Positions 52,222-60,607 of a stretch of DNA of 62,068 bases are shown piece after piece. Numbering within the stretch: the stretch's first letter is position 1; every line of letters begins with the position of its first letter. Location: positions 1 through 62,068 of the forward strand of contig CAMCWF010000012.1 of the NCBI GenBank assembly GCA_945882095.1. Reading direction: 5' to 3'. A program made the translations under genes and the position numbers. This DNA is from Chryseobacterium gleum. GTDB lineage: Bacteria; Bacteroidota; Bacteroidia; Flavobacteriales_D; Crocinitomicaceae. Below the pieces are notes generated by a model, which was not told the DNA's origin, did not search any database, and was given only the letters and a program-made list of their open reading frames with translations.

Positions 52222-54723
52222 TTAGTGTTTTTTACAACAATCTTTCTTGTCTTTTGCGCAGGTTTCATTGCCTCCAATCCACTTACCATCTTTTCCAAAA
52301 TGGGATAGGCACATTGCTTTTTCTTCTGGAGAGCAACCTTTCTCGTCGCACATCTTTGCGCATTCTTCTTTGTTCATTTTAGAACATTCGTTCATGTCGC
52401 ATTTCCCCATCATTGCATTGTCTTTTTTGCAACAATCTTTTTCAGTGCATTTACCTGATTGCATACCTGATTTACATTGTCCATTCTCGCCGTGGCATTC
52501 CATTTTCGTTCCATTGACATTCGCCTTTTTATCAGAAGATGAATGTCCATTTCCAAGAATCGGTGCAATCACCAAACCAATCAAACATGTAAGTTTAATC
52601 AAAATGTTCATCGAAGGACCTGAAGTGTCTTTGAATGGATCTCCAACGGTATCGCCCGTTACAGCAGCTTTGTGGGCATCAGAACCTTTGAAGGTCATTT
52701 CACCATTAATTTCAACACCTGCTTCAAACGATTTTTTTGCGTTGTCCCATGCACCGCCGGCGTTGTTTTGAAAAACGGCCCAAAGTACACCTGAAACGGT
52801 TACACCCGCCATGTAGCCCCCTAACATTTCAGCAATCAACTGGTTGTTGTCGCCGTAAACCAATTTCCCTAACAACACGATGGCAATGGGGAACCCAATG
52901 GTCAAAATACCCGGCAACATCATTTCACGCAATGCTGCTTTGGTGGAAATCTCAACACATTTTCCGTATTCTGGTTTTCCTGTTCCTTCCATAATTCCAG
53001 GGATTTCCTTGAATTGTCGACGTACTTCGTATACCATATCCATCGCGGCTTTTCCTACAGAATTCATGGCAAGAGCAGAAAAGACTACAGGAATCATTCC
53101 ACCGATAAACAACATTGCTAATACGGGTGCTTTAAAGATGTTAATTCCGTCAATTCCCGTAAAGGTTACATAGGCCGCAAACAAAGCCAAAGAGGTCAAG
53201 GCAGCAGAAGCAATCGCAAATCCTTTTCCTGTGGCCGCGGTAGTGTTCCCCACAGAATCCAAAATATCTGTACGTGTTCTTACTTCCTTAGGCAATTCGC
53301 TCATTTCAGCAATTCCGCCTGCGTTGTCGGAGATGGGACCAAAAGCATCAATCGCCAATTGCATAGCGGTAGTAGCCATCATCGCTGAGGCCGCCATTGC
53401 AACACCATAGAAACCTGCTAAGGCATAAGACCCCCAAATCGCACCAGCGAACAACAATACAGTAGGAAAAGTAGAGATCATACCGGTTGCCAATCCTGCG
53501 ATTACGTTTGTACCTGCTCCGGTAGATGATTTTTGTACAATTTTCAAAACGGGTTTTGTACCCAACCCTGTGTAATATTCTGTCACTGATGAAATGGCTC
53601 CCCCTACGATCAAACCGATGATGGCTGCAAAGAAAACCCGAATGGACGTGATTTCTTTAACCCCTTCACCAAAGAATTCCATTTTCATGGTTTGTGGCAA
53701 CATGTACTGAACCAAGAAGAAACAAGCAATCGCCGTAAGAATGATGGAAACCCAGTTACCGATGTTTAATGCTTTTTGTACTTGTTTTTCTTTTGCTGAG
53801 TCACTGGTAATTTTCACCAACAAGGTTCCTATGATGGAGAACAGGATTCCGAAACCAGCGATGGCCATTGGCAATAAAATCGGTCCAATTCCACCAAAAG
53901 CGTCTTTGATATTACCGCCCATGTCCTTAATTACATAGTTTCCAAGTACCATAGCAGCCAGTACGGTAGCCACATAAGAACCAAATAAATCGGCACCCAT
54001 TCCGGCAACGTCTCCTACGTTATCTCCTACGTTATCTGCAATGGTAGCAGGGTTACGAGGGTCATCTTCTGGAATTCCTGCTTCTACTTTCCCGACTAAA
54101 TCCGCGCCAACGTCAGCTGCTTTGGTATAGATTCCACCACCAACACGCGCAAACAAAGCAATGGACTCAGCCCCAAGGGAGAAGCCTGCCAATGTTTCAA
54201 GTACTATGGTCATTTTAACGGTTCCATCCGTTCCCCAGACACCGCCCATAAAATATTGGAAGAAGATAATGAAGAAAGCCGTTAGTCCTAATACCGCCAA
54301 TCCAGCAACGCCTAAGCCCATAACCGTTCCACCTCCGAAAGATACTTTAAGTGCTTGGGGTAGACTGGTACGTGCGGCTTGTGTGGTACGTACATTTGTT
54401 TTGGTAGCGATTTTCATTCCCATGTTTCCTGCCAAGGCAGAAAAGAAGGCGCCGAAAATGAACGCAACAATGATTAGAATATGGGTTGTGGGTACAACAA
54501 AAGAAATTGCTGCAAGTACAAGGCTGGCGATGACAACAAAGATTGCCAACAAACGGTATTCAGCTTTAAGAAAAGCCAAGGCTCCTTCGTAGATGTAATC
54601 TGAAATTTCTTTCATTTTTCCATCACCGGCATCTTGTTTTAAGACCCAACTTCTTTTAATAGCCATAAAGGCCAAACCTATTAATGCCATTGCAATCGGC
54701 AAATAAATCATTATTGATCCCAT
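52222..54723 (-). CDS. hppA: Membrane-bound pyrophosphatase (K+-dependent type) with Cys-rich C-terminal tail
   Basis: An 833-aa ion pump driven by pyrophosphate hydrolysis. The core (about 1-727) has the usual 16 helices and the acidic substrate motifs: KAADVGADLVGKVE, IPEDDPRNPATIADNVGDNVGD and DAFGPISDNAGGIAEM. Alanine in GNTTAATGKG marks the K+-dependent class, members of which pump Na+ or H+. Beyond the last helix (LIKLTCLIGLVIAPILG) a 106-residue tail carries 14 cysteines, many in KC, CC and EC pairs, and three histidines. I know of no such tail in characterised pyrophosphatases. M-PPases have a periplasmic C terminus, so the tail may bind metal there. It is a single gene. Confidence 0.93.
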   Translation of the reverse strand: MGSIMIYLPIAMALIGLAFMAIKRSWVLKQDAGDGKMKEISDYIYEGALAFLKAEYRLLAIFVVIASLVLAAISFVVPTTHILIIVAFIFGAFFSALAGNMGMKIATKTNVRTTQAARTSLPQALKVSFGGGTVMGLGVAGLAVLGLTAFFIIFFQYFMGGVWGTDGTVKMTIVLETLAGFSLGAESIALFARVGGGIYTKAADVGADLVGKVEAGIPEDDPRNPATIADNVGDNVGDVAGMGADLFGSYVATVLAAMVLGNYVIKDMGGNIKDAFGGIGPILLPMAIAGFGILFSIIGTLLVKITSDSAKEKQVQKALNIGNWVSIILTAIACFFLVQYMLPQTMKMEFFGEGVKEITSIRVFFAAIIGLIVGGAISSVTEYYTGLGTKPVLKIVQKSSTGAGTNVIAGLATGMISTFPTVLLFAGAIWGSYALAGFYGVAMAASAMMATTAMQLAIDAFGPISDNAGGIAEMSELPKEVRTRTDILDSVGNTTAATGKGFAIASAALTSLALFAAYVTFTGIDGINIFKAPVLAMLFIGGMIPVVFSALAMNSVGKAAMDMVYEVRRQFKEIPGIMEGTGKPEYGKCVEISTKAALREMMLPGILTIGFPIAIVLLGKLVYGDNNQLIAEMLGGYMAGVTVSGVLWAVFQNNAGGAWDNAKKSFEAGVEINGEMTFKGSDAHKAAVTGDTVGDPFKDTSGPSMNILIKLTCLIGLVIAPILGNGHSSSDKKANVNGTKMECHGENGQCKSGMQSGKCTEKDCCKKDNAMMGKCDMNECSKMNKEECAKMCDEKGCSPEEKAMCLSHFGKDGKWIGGNETCAKDKKDCCKKH

Positions 54724-54759
54724 AGATGTAATTTTTGTTCTTGTTTTTTAAGAGGTCAG

Positions 54760-54767
54760 CAAAAGTA
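54760..54767 (-). promoter_or_regulatory. -7 element TACTTTTG of the pyrophosphatase gene
   Basis: Exact TAnnTTTG on the minus strand, 36 nt before the pyrophosphatase ATG, in the 79-bp gap behind the OmpA-type gene. Confidence 0.4.
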
Positions 54768-54802
54768 TATTTTTCCGACTATGTTTGCAAATAGGTGCTT
54801 TA

Positions 54803-55768
54803 TCAGTTGTTTGAAATTATTTCATAAAGCGCATTTAGGTCTGGAGAAATGATGATTTCAATCCTACGATTTTTGGCTTTATCACTAGGGTCTACGGGCA
54901 AAAACTCACTTCTTCCTGAAGCTACTAATTTAACAGGGTTCATTTTAGAATTGTTCAAGAGAATTTCAACAACAGAGGTTGCCCTCAATACAGATAATTC
55001 CCAATTGTTTCGAGGAAATGCGGTACTCGTCAGTTTGTCCGTATCCGTATGTCCTTCCACCACAATCTCCAAATCCTTTTCATTTTCAAGGGCTTTGCCA
55101 ATTTGAACAAGGGCAGATTTCCCTTCGGCCTCCACGGTGATGCTCCCTGATTTAAACAATAGCTTGGCCTCCATACTCACATAAATTTTTCCATTTTTCT
55201 GCTCGACTTTTAGGCCTTTATTTTCAAAGCCAATCAAGGCATCGCTGACTTTTTTACGCAGTGTTTTGAGTGCATTGTCTTGGCGTTTTAGCAATTCTTC
55301 GAGTTCGTTCACCCTAGCCTCACGCTCTTCTAGGAGTTTTTCTTTGGATTTTAATTCAGCATCCAAATCAACCAAGGCCTCAGATTTTTTTTGAAGCTCA
55401 ATGTTTTTCTGTTCCAATTGTTTTTGCAGCGCATTGGTTTCTTTAGACCCGAGTGATTTATACTTTTCAAAAGATTTGGTTAGTTCCTCAAATTCCTTTT
55501 TTGTTTCTTGAAAATCGTTGCTTGCTTTGCGAAAGGAAGTCCCCAATGCCGAGGTATCCATTTTTAACTTCGTCAACTGGCTTTGTGCAACATCGAACTT
55601 GACTTGAAGGTCTTTGGATGTGGTCTCAAAATCTTGACTGCTTTGTTTAAATTTTGCCAAGTCGTCCGAACATACTTTCTGCTGTTGAAGCAGTTCCTTG
55701 TACTTTTTTGAGGAGACACAAGCAGAAGTTAGCAATGCGATGCTGAACATTAAAATATATACTCTCAT
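54803..55768 (-). CDS. OmpA-family lipoprotein with long coiled coil
   Basis: A 321-aa lipoprotein (lipobox LLTSAC, Cys 17). Residues 25-175 are a heptad-rich coiled coil (NALQKQLEQKNIELQKKSEA, ELEELLKRQDNALKTL). The C-terminal OmpA domain has KLLFKSGS, EGHTDTD, ELSVLRATSVVEILL and ASGRSEFLPVDP, followed by NRRIEIIIS. This domain binds peptidoglycan, so the protein would tie the outer membrane to the cell wall. It is a stand-alone gene on the minus strand, divergent from pnuC. Nothing unusual is visible. Confidence 0.92.
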   Translation of the reverse strand: MRVYILMFSIALLTSACVSSKKYKELLQQQKVCSDDLAKFKQSSQDFETTSKDLQVKFDVAQSQLTKLKMDTSALGTSFRKASNDFQETKKEFEELTKSFEKYKSLGSKETNALQKQLEQKNIELQKKSEALVDLDAELKSKEKLLEEREARVNELEELLKRQDNALKTLRKKVSDALIGFENKGLKVEQKNGKIYVSMEAKLLFKSGSITVEAEGKSALVQIGKALENEKDLEIVVEGHTDTDKLTSTAFPRNNWELSVLRATSVVEILLNNSKMNPVKLVASGRSEFLPVDPSDKAKNRRIEIIISPDLNALYEIISNN

Positions 55769-55875
55769 AGGATGGGTTTTTTACAAATGTCAAAAGATGT
55801 CGCTAACATTTATGGGTTTTCAGATATAGTTTTTAACATGAAAACTTTAATACCCTTAAGATTCGATTTATACCT

Positions 55876-56439
55876 TTGTACTTTAAAACCATCGAAAGCA
55901 TTTTTTACATAGAACTCTTTGCGGCATTCCTCGGAATAATTTACAGCTTTTTGATGGCTAAAAAGCTCAGCATTGGGTGGATTTTTGGTGTGGCATCCTG
56001 CGCATTGTTGGCTTGGATCAGTTTTGACAAAGGATTGTTTTTCCAAGTCCTGGCACAAGCAATTAATGTTGGAATGGGCGTTTGGGGTTACGTACAATGG
56101 AAACAATCGAGTCCTGTTACTAGGCCATTGGAACGCCGCTCGGCGTTTATCGTTTTAACTCTTAACCTGGCAGGGGCAGGTTGCGTGTCGGATCTTTTTT
56201 GGCAGCAGCTACTCAATTGGACGCAATCCATCGATATTATCATTTTGCTATGGTCTATAACAGGGACCTTGCTGACCATTTATAAAATAAAGGACAGCTG
56301 GTACTATTGGATAGGTGTCAATGTATTCACTGGAATTTTGGCAATTGGGGTGAACCTGTATTTTTTCGCTGGGTTATCTTTTTTGTATTTGTTGGTTTCC
56401 GTCTATGGGCTTTATGAATGGAATCGAAATGAAAAATAA
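55876..56439 (+). CDS. pnuC: Nicotinamide riboside transporter PnuC
   Basis: A roughly 187-aa protein with seven hydrophobic helices and the family's aromatic, WxxW-like patterns (VGMGVWGYVQWKQ, IKDSWYYWIGVNVF, LVSVYGLYEWNR). PnuC lets vitamin B3 nucleosides enter by facilitated diffusion, trapped by phosphorylation inside. The next gene, overlapping by 11 bases, is a NadR-type kinase that would do exactly that. The start is unsettled: the frame opens with TTG at 55876, but this TTG is the last part of a TACCTTTG -7 element; no ATG lies before the first helix, so a rare start codon or a different promoter must be used. Confidence 0.88.
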   Translation: MYFKTIESIFYIELFAAFLGIIYSFLMAKKLSIGWIFGVASCALLAWISFDKGLFFQVLAQAINVGMGVWGYVQWKQSSPVTRPLERRSAFIVLTLNLAGAGCVSDLFWQQLLNWTQSIDIIILLWSITGTLLTIYKIKDSWYYWIGVNVFTGILAIGVNLYFFAGLSFLYLLVSVYGLYEWNRNEK

Positions 56440-56938
56440 CCTGCTTAAAATCGCATTCACTGGACCGGAATGTTCAGGAAAAACAACGCTCTCACTGTGG
56501 TTAGCAGCACAACTGCAATGGACTTACCTCCCTGAATTTGCACGCGCGTATTTGGAAGGAAAAGCAGGGTATACGCACGCAGACCTTGAATTTATTGCGA
56601 AAAAACAGCTCGAATTAAGCCATGGGAAAGAAAAATGCATTTCCGATACGGAGCTATTGGTGATACACATTTGGGAGGAAGAAAAATTCGGCATTGCTTC
56701 GCCACATATTGGCGCCTGTGTTGAAGCGGATCACCATGACCTTTACTTCTTGTGTCGACCCGATTTTGAATGGGAAGACGACCCCCTAAGGGAAAATCCG
56801 CATGACCGCGAACGGTTGTTTGGGATCTATCTAAAAAAGTTACAGGCGCTGAACAAGCCTTTTGTTATCCTGGAAGGGGATTTGACCCAGCGAAAAAATG
56901 CCTTACAATCCTACCTTGGCCTCAACGAATTGACGTAA
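56429..56938 (+). CDS. NadR-type ribosylnicotinamide kinase-like ATPase
   Basis: A 169-aa P-loop protein with AFTGPECSGKTTLS (Walker A) near the N terminus, EFARAYLEGK, a Walker B-like ISDTELLV, and the substrate loop FEWEDDPLRENPHDRERLF. It corresponds to the kinase half of NadR, which phosphorylates nicotinamide riboside to NMN; the adenylyltransferase half is absent. It overlaps pnuC by 11 bases from the ATG at 56429; an earlier ATG at 56414 is also possible. Together the pair makes a compact uptake-and-trap route for NAD precursors. The SCO-like gene follows after nine bases. Confidence 0.88.
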   Translation: MKNNLLKIAFTGPECSGKTTLSLWLAAQLQWTYLPEFARAYLEGKAGYTHADLEFIAKKQLELSHGKEKCISDTELLVIHIWEEEKFGIASPHIGACVEADHHDLYFLCRPDFEWEDDPLRENPHDRERLFGIYLKKLQALNKPFVILEGDLTQRKNALQSYLGLNELT

Positions 56939-56943
56939 TTTTG
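56936..56943 (+). promoter_or_regulatory. -7 element TAATTTTG of the SCO-like gene
   Basis: Exact TAnnTTTG with four bases between it and the ATG at 56948. A TTG at 56916-56918, 17 bp upstream, fits the Bacteroidota -33 part, making this the most complete promoter seen here. Confidence 0.5.
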
Positions 56944-56947
56944 TACC

Positions 56948-57607
56948 ATGAAACGCATTTATTTTTTCCTAGTCATTTTTGTAATAGCAGTCGTTGGCAC
57001 CTATTTTTTTATCAACTCGAAAAAACCAGACCCGCTTCCTGTGGTTAACCCGATTGATGTCCAACCTGATCTGGTTGATTCAAGTCTCATTCGGAAGGGA
57101 CGGGGGCACAAAATTGGGGATTTCGCTTTGTTGGATCAAAATGGCAAAGCCATCACGCAATCGGTCATTGAAAACAAGGTCTTTGTTGCAGAATATTTTT
57201 TCTCCACCTGCGGAAGCATCTGCCCCATTATGAATGTACAAATGCAAAGAGTACAAAAGAAATTTAAGGGAAATCCAAATGTTAAAATACTGAGTTTTAC
57301 GGTGGATCCTGAGACGGACCAACCGGACGTTTTAAAGGCATATGCCGTGAGGCATCAATACCTGGATGGTCAATGGTATTTTATCACGGGAAAGAAGGAG
57401 GATTTGTATGCATTGGCTAGAAAATCCTTTTTTGTATTAAAACCCGCCGAGGCAGAAAACCTGGGCGATGCAGGGAATGATTTTATCCATACCAATAATT
57501 TTGTTTTGGTGGATCAATTAAAACAAATCCGAGGGTATTACGATGGTACAAATCCCACGGAAGTTGACAAACTCATGGTGGATATCGCGCGGTTGTTGGA
57601 GGAATAA
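56948..57607 (+). CDS. SCO1/SenC-family copper chaperone
   Basis: A 219-aa protein anchored by an N-terminal helix (IYFFLVIFVIAVVGTYFFI). The thioredoxin-like domain carries the copper-binding pair CGSIC (Cys 88 and Cys 92) and the matching histidine in DFIHTNNF (His 181), with LSFTVDPETDQPDVL between them. SCO proteins load copper into cytochrome c oxidase. No oxidase gene is in the window. It is the second copper-related item besides the MbnP/MbnH pair but lies 46 kb from it. A promoter overlaps the stop of the preceding kinase gene. Confidence 0.93.
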   Translation: MKRIYFFLVIFVIAVVGTYFFINSKKPDPLPVVNPIDVQPDLVDSSLIRKGRGHKIGDFALLDQNGKAITQSVIENKVFVAEYFFSTCGSICPIMNVQMQRVQKKFKGNPNVKILSFTVDPETDQPDVLKAYAVRHQYLDGQWYFITGKKEDLYALARKSFFVLKPAEAENLGDAGNDFIHTNNFVLVDQLKQIRGYYDGTNPTEVDKLMVDIARLLEE

Positions 57608-57616
57608 TAAAACAAC

Positions 57617-59158
57617 TTAAAGCGGCAAACTGATCCTAAAAACCGTTCCCTTGTTCAATTCACTTTTTAAGACATAAATTTTCCCTTTGTGGTAATCTTC
57701 AACAATGCGTTTGGCTAAAGAAAGGCCTAAGCCCCAACCTCGTTTTTTGGTGCTGTATCCCGGTTGAAAGACGCTTTTAAATTGTTTAGGGGTAAGTCCT
57801 TTTCCCGTATCGCTCAAATCGATGTGAATCCAATGCGTATGTTGACTTATGCTTACCGAAAAATGCCCCACACCTCCCATGGCATCCACCGCATTTTTAG
57901 TAATGTTTTCGATTACCCATTCAATCAGCGCTGCATTGTGAGGCACCAACAATCCTTGTTCTTTGGCCTCGATTTCAATAACCACTTTATTCGACAGCCT
58001 AACTTTTAAATAACCTAATATATCCGAAACCGTTTTCACAATATCTAAAGATTCTAATTTGGTTTCAGAACCTATTTTAGAAAACCGCTCGGTTACTTTC
58101 CCTAAGCGGCTCAAGTCTTTGCGCATTTCATCGAGGCTTTCCGTGTCGGTGTTTTTTGATTCGAGTAAATCTACCCAAGCCACGAGTGAAGAAAGCGGTG
58201 TTCCCAACTGATGGGCGGTTTCTTTGGCCATTCCAGCCCAAACTTGGTTTTGCTCCGCACGGCGAAAGGTTGAAAACACCAAGTAGCCAATCAGGACAAC
58301 AATGGCGATCATGCTGAACTGAATATAGGGAAACCAGCGCAATTGCTTTACTTCGGGACTTTGGTCATAATACAACCAATGGGTTTTGTTGTTTCCCAAA
58401 TCTATTTTTATCGGTGCATTGATTTTTTTAAATTTTTTCAAATAACGTGGTAAAGGTTCCTTGGTCGTATTGATATTGCTCCCTAAAATCCGGGTTTTTT
58501 CCGCATCTACAAGTATGACAGGCATCAAACGCGCATCTGCAATCAACTCCTGGTTAAAGGCTTTTAAAATTGAATCGCTTTGGTGTTTTAATCGTTTGAG
58601 TTTTTTAGATTCGTCATAGGCATAGGTCATCTTGAAGTCTTCGAAGACGGCCAATTCGAAAAACCTTTGTTTGTTTTTCCATTCCTTCGCACAAGAGGTA
58701 AGTATGGAGTCTCGCAGGGGAATGTTTTTTACTATCTTGACAGAATCTTCCCCGAAATCAATGTTTTTAAACAGCGAAACCTCCCCTAAATCATCCAACA
58801 AAACAACGGGGATGTCATTGTTTCCATTGATAATACTGAGGGCAAAATCGATGTCTTGGTTCATGTTCAGGCTGCTTGGATTTAAGATTGCCTTTTGGGC
58901 CTGAACGACCATTTGAATTCTTTGTCGTTCTCGTTCGCTTAATGAGGTGAACATCTCGTTGGTAAAGCGCACCCATTCCGCCTTTTTTTGGATGGCATGT
59001 GCCCATTGTTTTGCCTTGTAGGTTTCCTTTTCGGAGATTTTTGCGACCATCAAGTTTGACAAAACCAAGGATCCACCTACAATGATTAAGGCTAAAATCA
59101 ACAGAAGCACTTTCCATCTCTGCTTATTTGAATAAATATCTGGTTTTTTTTTCGCCAT
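57617..59158 (-). CDS. Orphan membrane sensor histidine kinase
   Basis: A 513-aa kinase with two membrane helices (about 18-38 and 285-305), an extracytoplasmic region of about 240 residues without a recognisable sensor family, and then the phosphorylation box ETAHQLGTPLSSL, NAVDAMGG in the N-box region, DTGKGLTPKQFKS (G1) and GWGLGLSLAKRI (G2). HQLGTPLSS is typical of a Bacteroidota kinase subgroup. No response regulator is encoded next to it. It ends 10 bases from the SCO-like gene on the other strand and starts 11 bases behind the glycosyltransferase stop, so the two minus-strand genes may be co-transcribed. Confidence 0.9.
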   Translation of the reverse strand: MAKKKPDIYSNKQRWKVLLLILALIIVGGSLVLSNLMVAKISEKETYKAKQWAHAIQKKAEWVRFTNEMFTSLSERERQRIQMVVQAQKAILNPSSLNMNQDIDFALSIINGNNDIPVVLLDDLGEVSLFKNIDFGEDSVKIVKNIPLRDSILTSCAKEWKNKQRFFELAVFEDFKMTYAYDESKKLKRLKHQSDSILKAFNQELIADARLMPVILVDAEKTRILGSNINTTKEPLPRYLKKFKKINAPIKIDLGNNKTHWLYYDQSPEVKQLRWFPYIQFSMIAIVVLIGYLVFSTFRRAEQNQVWAGMAKETAHQLGTPLSSLVAWVDLLESKNTDTESLDEMRKDLSRLGKVTERFSKIGSETKLESLDIVKTVSDILGYLKVRLSNKVVIEIEAKEQGLLVPHNAALIEWVIENITKNAVDAMGGVGHFSVSISQHTHWIHIDLSDTGKGLTPKQFKSVFQPGYSTKKRGWGLGLSLAKRIVEDYHKGKIYVLKSELNKGTVFRISLPL

Positions 59159-59168
59159 CTTGGATAGG

Positions 59169-60257
59169 TTATGGTTTCAATGTGTTTTCAATGGCCTCGC
59201 ATACTTTTTCTTGGTCAAATTGACTGATAAAGTTATCTTTTTCATTAAGGTTTATCTTAAAATTTTTCCCAACCATCGCGTCTAATTTCAATGCAAGGTC
59301 TTGTGCATCCATACTCTTAAATAATATTCCAAATTGTTCATGGTTCAAAAGGTCGGGCGTTCCGCCCAGGTGTGATCCGACAACGGGAATCCCATGTGCA
59401 ATGGCTTCCAAACTTACCATGCCAAAAGTCTCTGCTTTAGTTGCCATGACCAAGGCGTTGATTGCTCGGTAAAAAACACCTACGTTTTTCATAAAAGGCC
59501 GTATTTCAATCCGATCGTTCAATTGATGTTCCGCAATAAACGCAAGCATCTGTTCATAGACCCCATTGTCCTCGTTTTTCGTAGGTTCCCCCAAAAACAC
59601 CACTTTAAATGCCTTTGTTTTGGTAAGAGTGAGGGCGTCAAGAAGCAACAATTGACCTTTTTGCAAATCAAACCTTCCAATCAACCCGAAATAAAAAACA
59701 TCCTGCTCCAAATGGAGTTTCGCTCTTGCCTCCGCAGGCGGGATTTTTTCTATTTGTGACAGATCAAGGCCCGAAGGGACAAGAAAAATTTTCTTCGTCG
59801 ACATGTGTGTCCAAGATTTCACTTGCGCTACCAGGTATGGAAGGGGACAAAACCAATAATCTACAAAGGAAAAACGAAGGGTGTGAAGGAGGTTGGTTTT
59901 CTTAACCCCAAGTTGCATCTCCATAAAGTAGGCGGTGGTAATTTTCTTGCCACGTAACCATTTCAAGGAAGCCATCAGGCTCATGTCTCGGGTGTCTCGA
60001 ACCATCAGTTTTTCGATGTCGTGTTTTTTGACCAATTGATACAAAGCCAACGCCGCCTTAACATCGTAGTATTTCTTTTGCCGTCGAATCCCCACGGTTG
60101 GCAATCCCATGGTTATTGCATTTTCCAAGTACGGAGAATCTGCTACGCCCAATACATAGACTTCATGTCCACGGTTTTGCATCCAAAGGGCATTTTTCAA
60201 TTGGTTCAACTCCAATCCACCCAAACTTAAGGAAGAACATAGGTACGCAATTCTCAT
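59169..60257 (-). CDS. Glycosyltransferase family 4 protein
   Basis: A 362-aa GT-B enzyme from ATG 60257; the longer in-frame reading adds three residues from a TTG. N-terminal motif SLSLGGLELNQLKNA is the usual GG-loop of GT4. The donor domain has FGLIGRFDLQKGQLLLLDAL and the E-x7-E region KAETFGMVSLEAIAHGIPVV, followed by GGTPDLLNHE. It would transfer a sugar from a nucleotide donor. The acceptor is unknown, and no polysaccharide cluster is adjacent. It differs from the other GT4 enzyme in the window. Confidence 0.92.
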   Translation of the reverse strand: MRIAYLCSSLSLGGLELNQLKNALWMQNRGHEVYVLGVADSPYLENAITMGLPTVGIRRQKKYYDVKAALALYQLVKKHDIEKLMVRDTRDMSLMASLKWLRGKKITTAYFMEMQLGVKKTNLLHTLRFSFVDYWFCPLPYLVAQVKSWTHMSTKKIFLVPSGLDLSQIEKIPPAEARAKLHLEQDVFYFGLIGRFDLQKGQLLLLDALTLTKTKAFKVVFLGEPTKNEDNGVYEQMLAFIAEHQLNDRIEIRPFMKNVGVFYRAINALVMATKAETFGMVSLEAIAHGIPVVGSHLGGTPDLLNHEQFGILFKSMDAQDLALKLDAMVGKNFKINLNEKDNFISQFDQEKVCEAIENTLKP

Positions 60258-60272
60258 TCTGTACAAATAAAC

Positions 60273-60280
60273 TAATTTTG
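60273..60280 (+). promoter_or_regulatory. -7 element TAATTTTG of the small membrane gene
   Basis: Exact TAnnTTTG, 15 nt before the ATG at 60296. Confidence 0.45.
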
Positions 60281-60295
60281 CATCAAATCCTTTTC

Positions 60296-60607
60296 ATGAA
60301 AACGCGCATTTCTCCCTTGTTGGTCTTTATTGTTTTGGCACTGGTTGTCGCTGCCCTGCTATTTACCCTTCCGCTGAATCTTTTTCCAGGTGAAATCACC
60401 TATCAAAAAGGATTGAGTACTTACACATTGAAAGACCACAATCTCAGTTTGAGTTATTTTATCGGAATGGGATTAAACGAAGGGGACCTCGATAATGTAA
60501 AATCATTCCAACTCACAGGATGGGGTTATGCCTTGGCAGCATGTTATATTTTGCTATTGCCGGGGATTATTGCTTACAGAGTATATATAAGTCAGAACAA
60601 AAAGTAA
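60296..60607 (+). CDS. Small two-helix membrane protein of unknown function
   Basis: The 103-aa product has an N-terminal helix (LLVFIVLALVVAALLFTLP), a central loop of about 45 polar residues (YQKGLSTYTLKDHNLSLSYF) and a second helix near the C terminus (ALAACYILLLPGIIAYRVYI) with a basic end. I do not recognise the family. The ATG at 60296 is supported by a well-placed promoter element; a longer in-frame reading would overlap the divergent glycosyltransferase. It ends directly against the convergent SDR gene. Confidence 0.72.
   Translation: MKTRISPLLVFIVLALVVAALLFTLPLNLFPGEITYQKGLSTYTLKDHNLSLSYFIGMGLNEGDLDNVKSFQLTGWGYALAACYILLLPGIIAYRVYISQNKK

Noticed and set aside
60098-60295. Long version of the small membrane protein
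   Set aside because: The added part overlaps the divergent glycosyltransferase and its promoter element and has no coding character.
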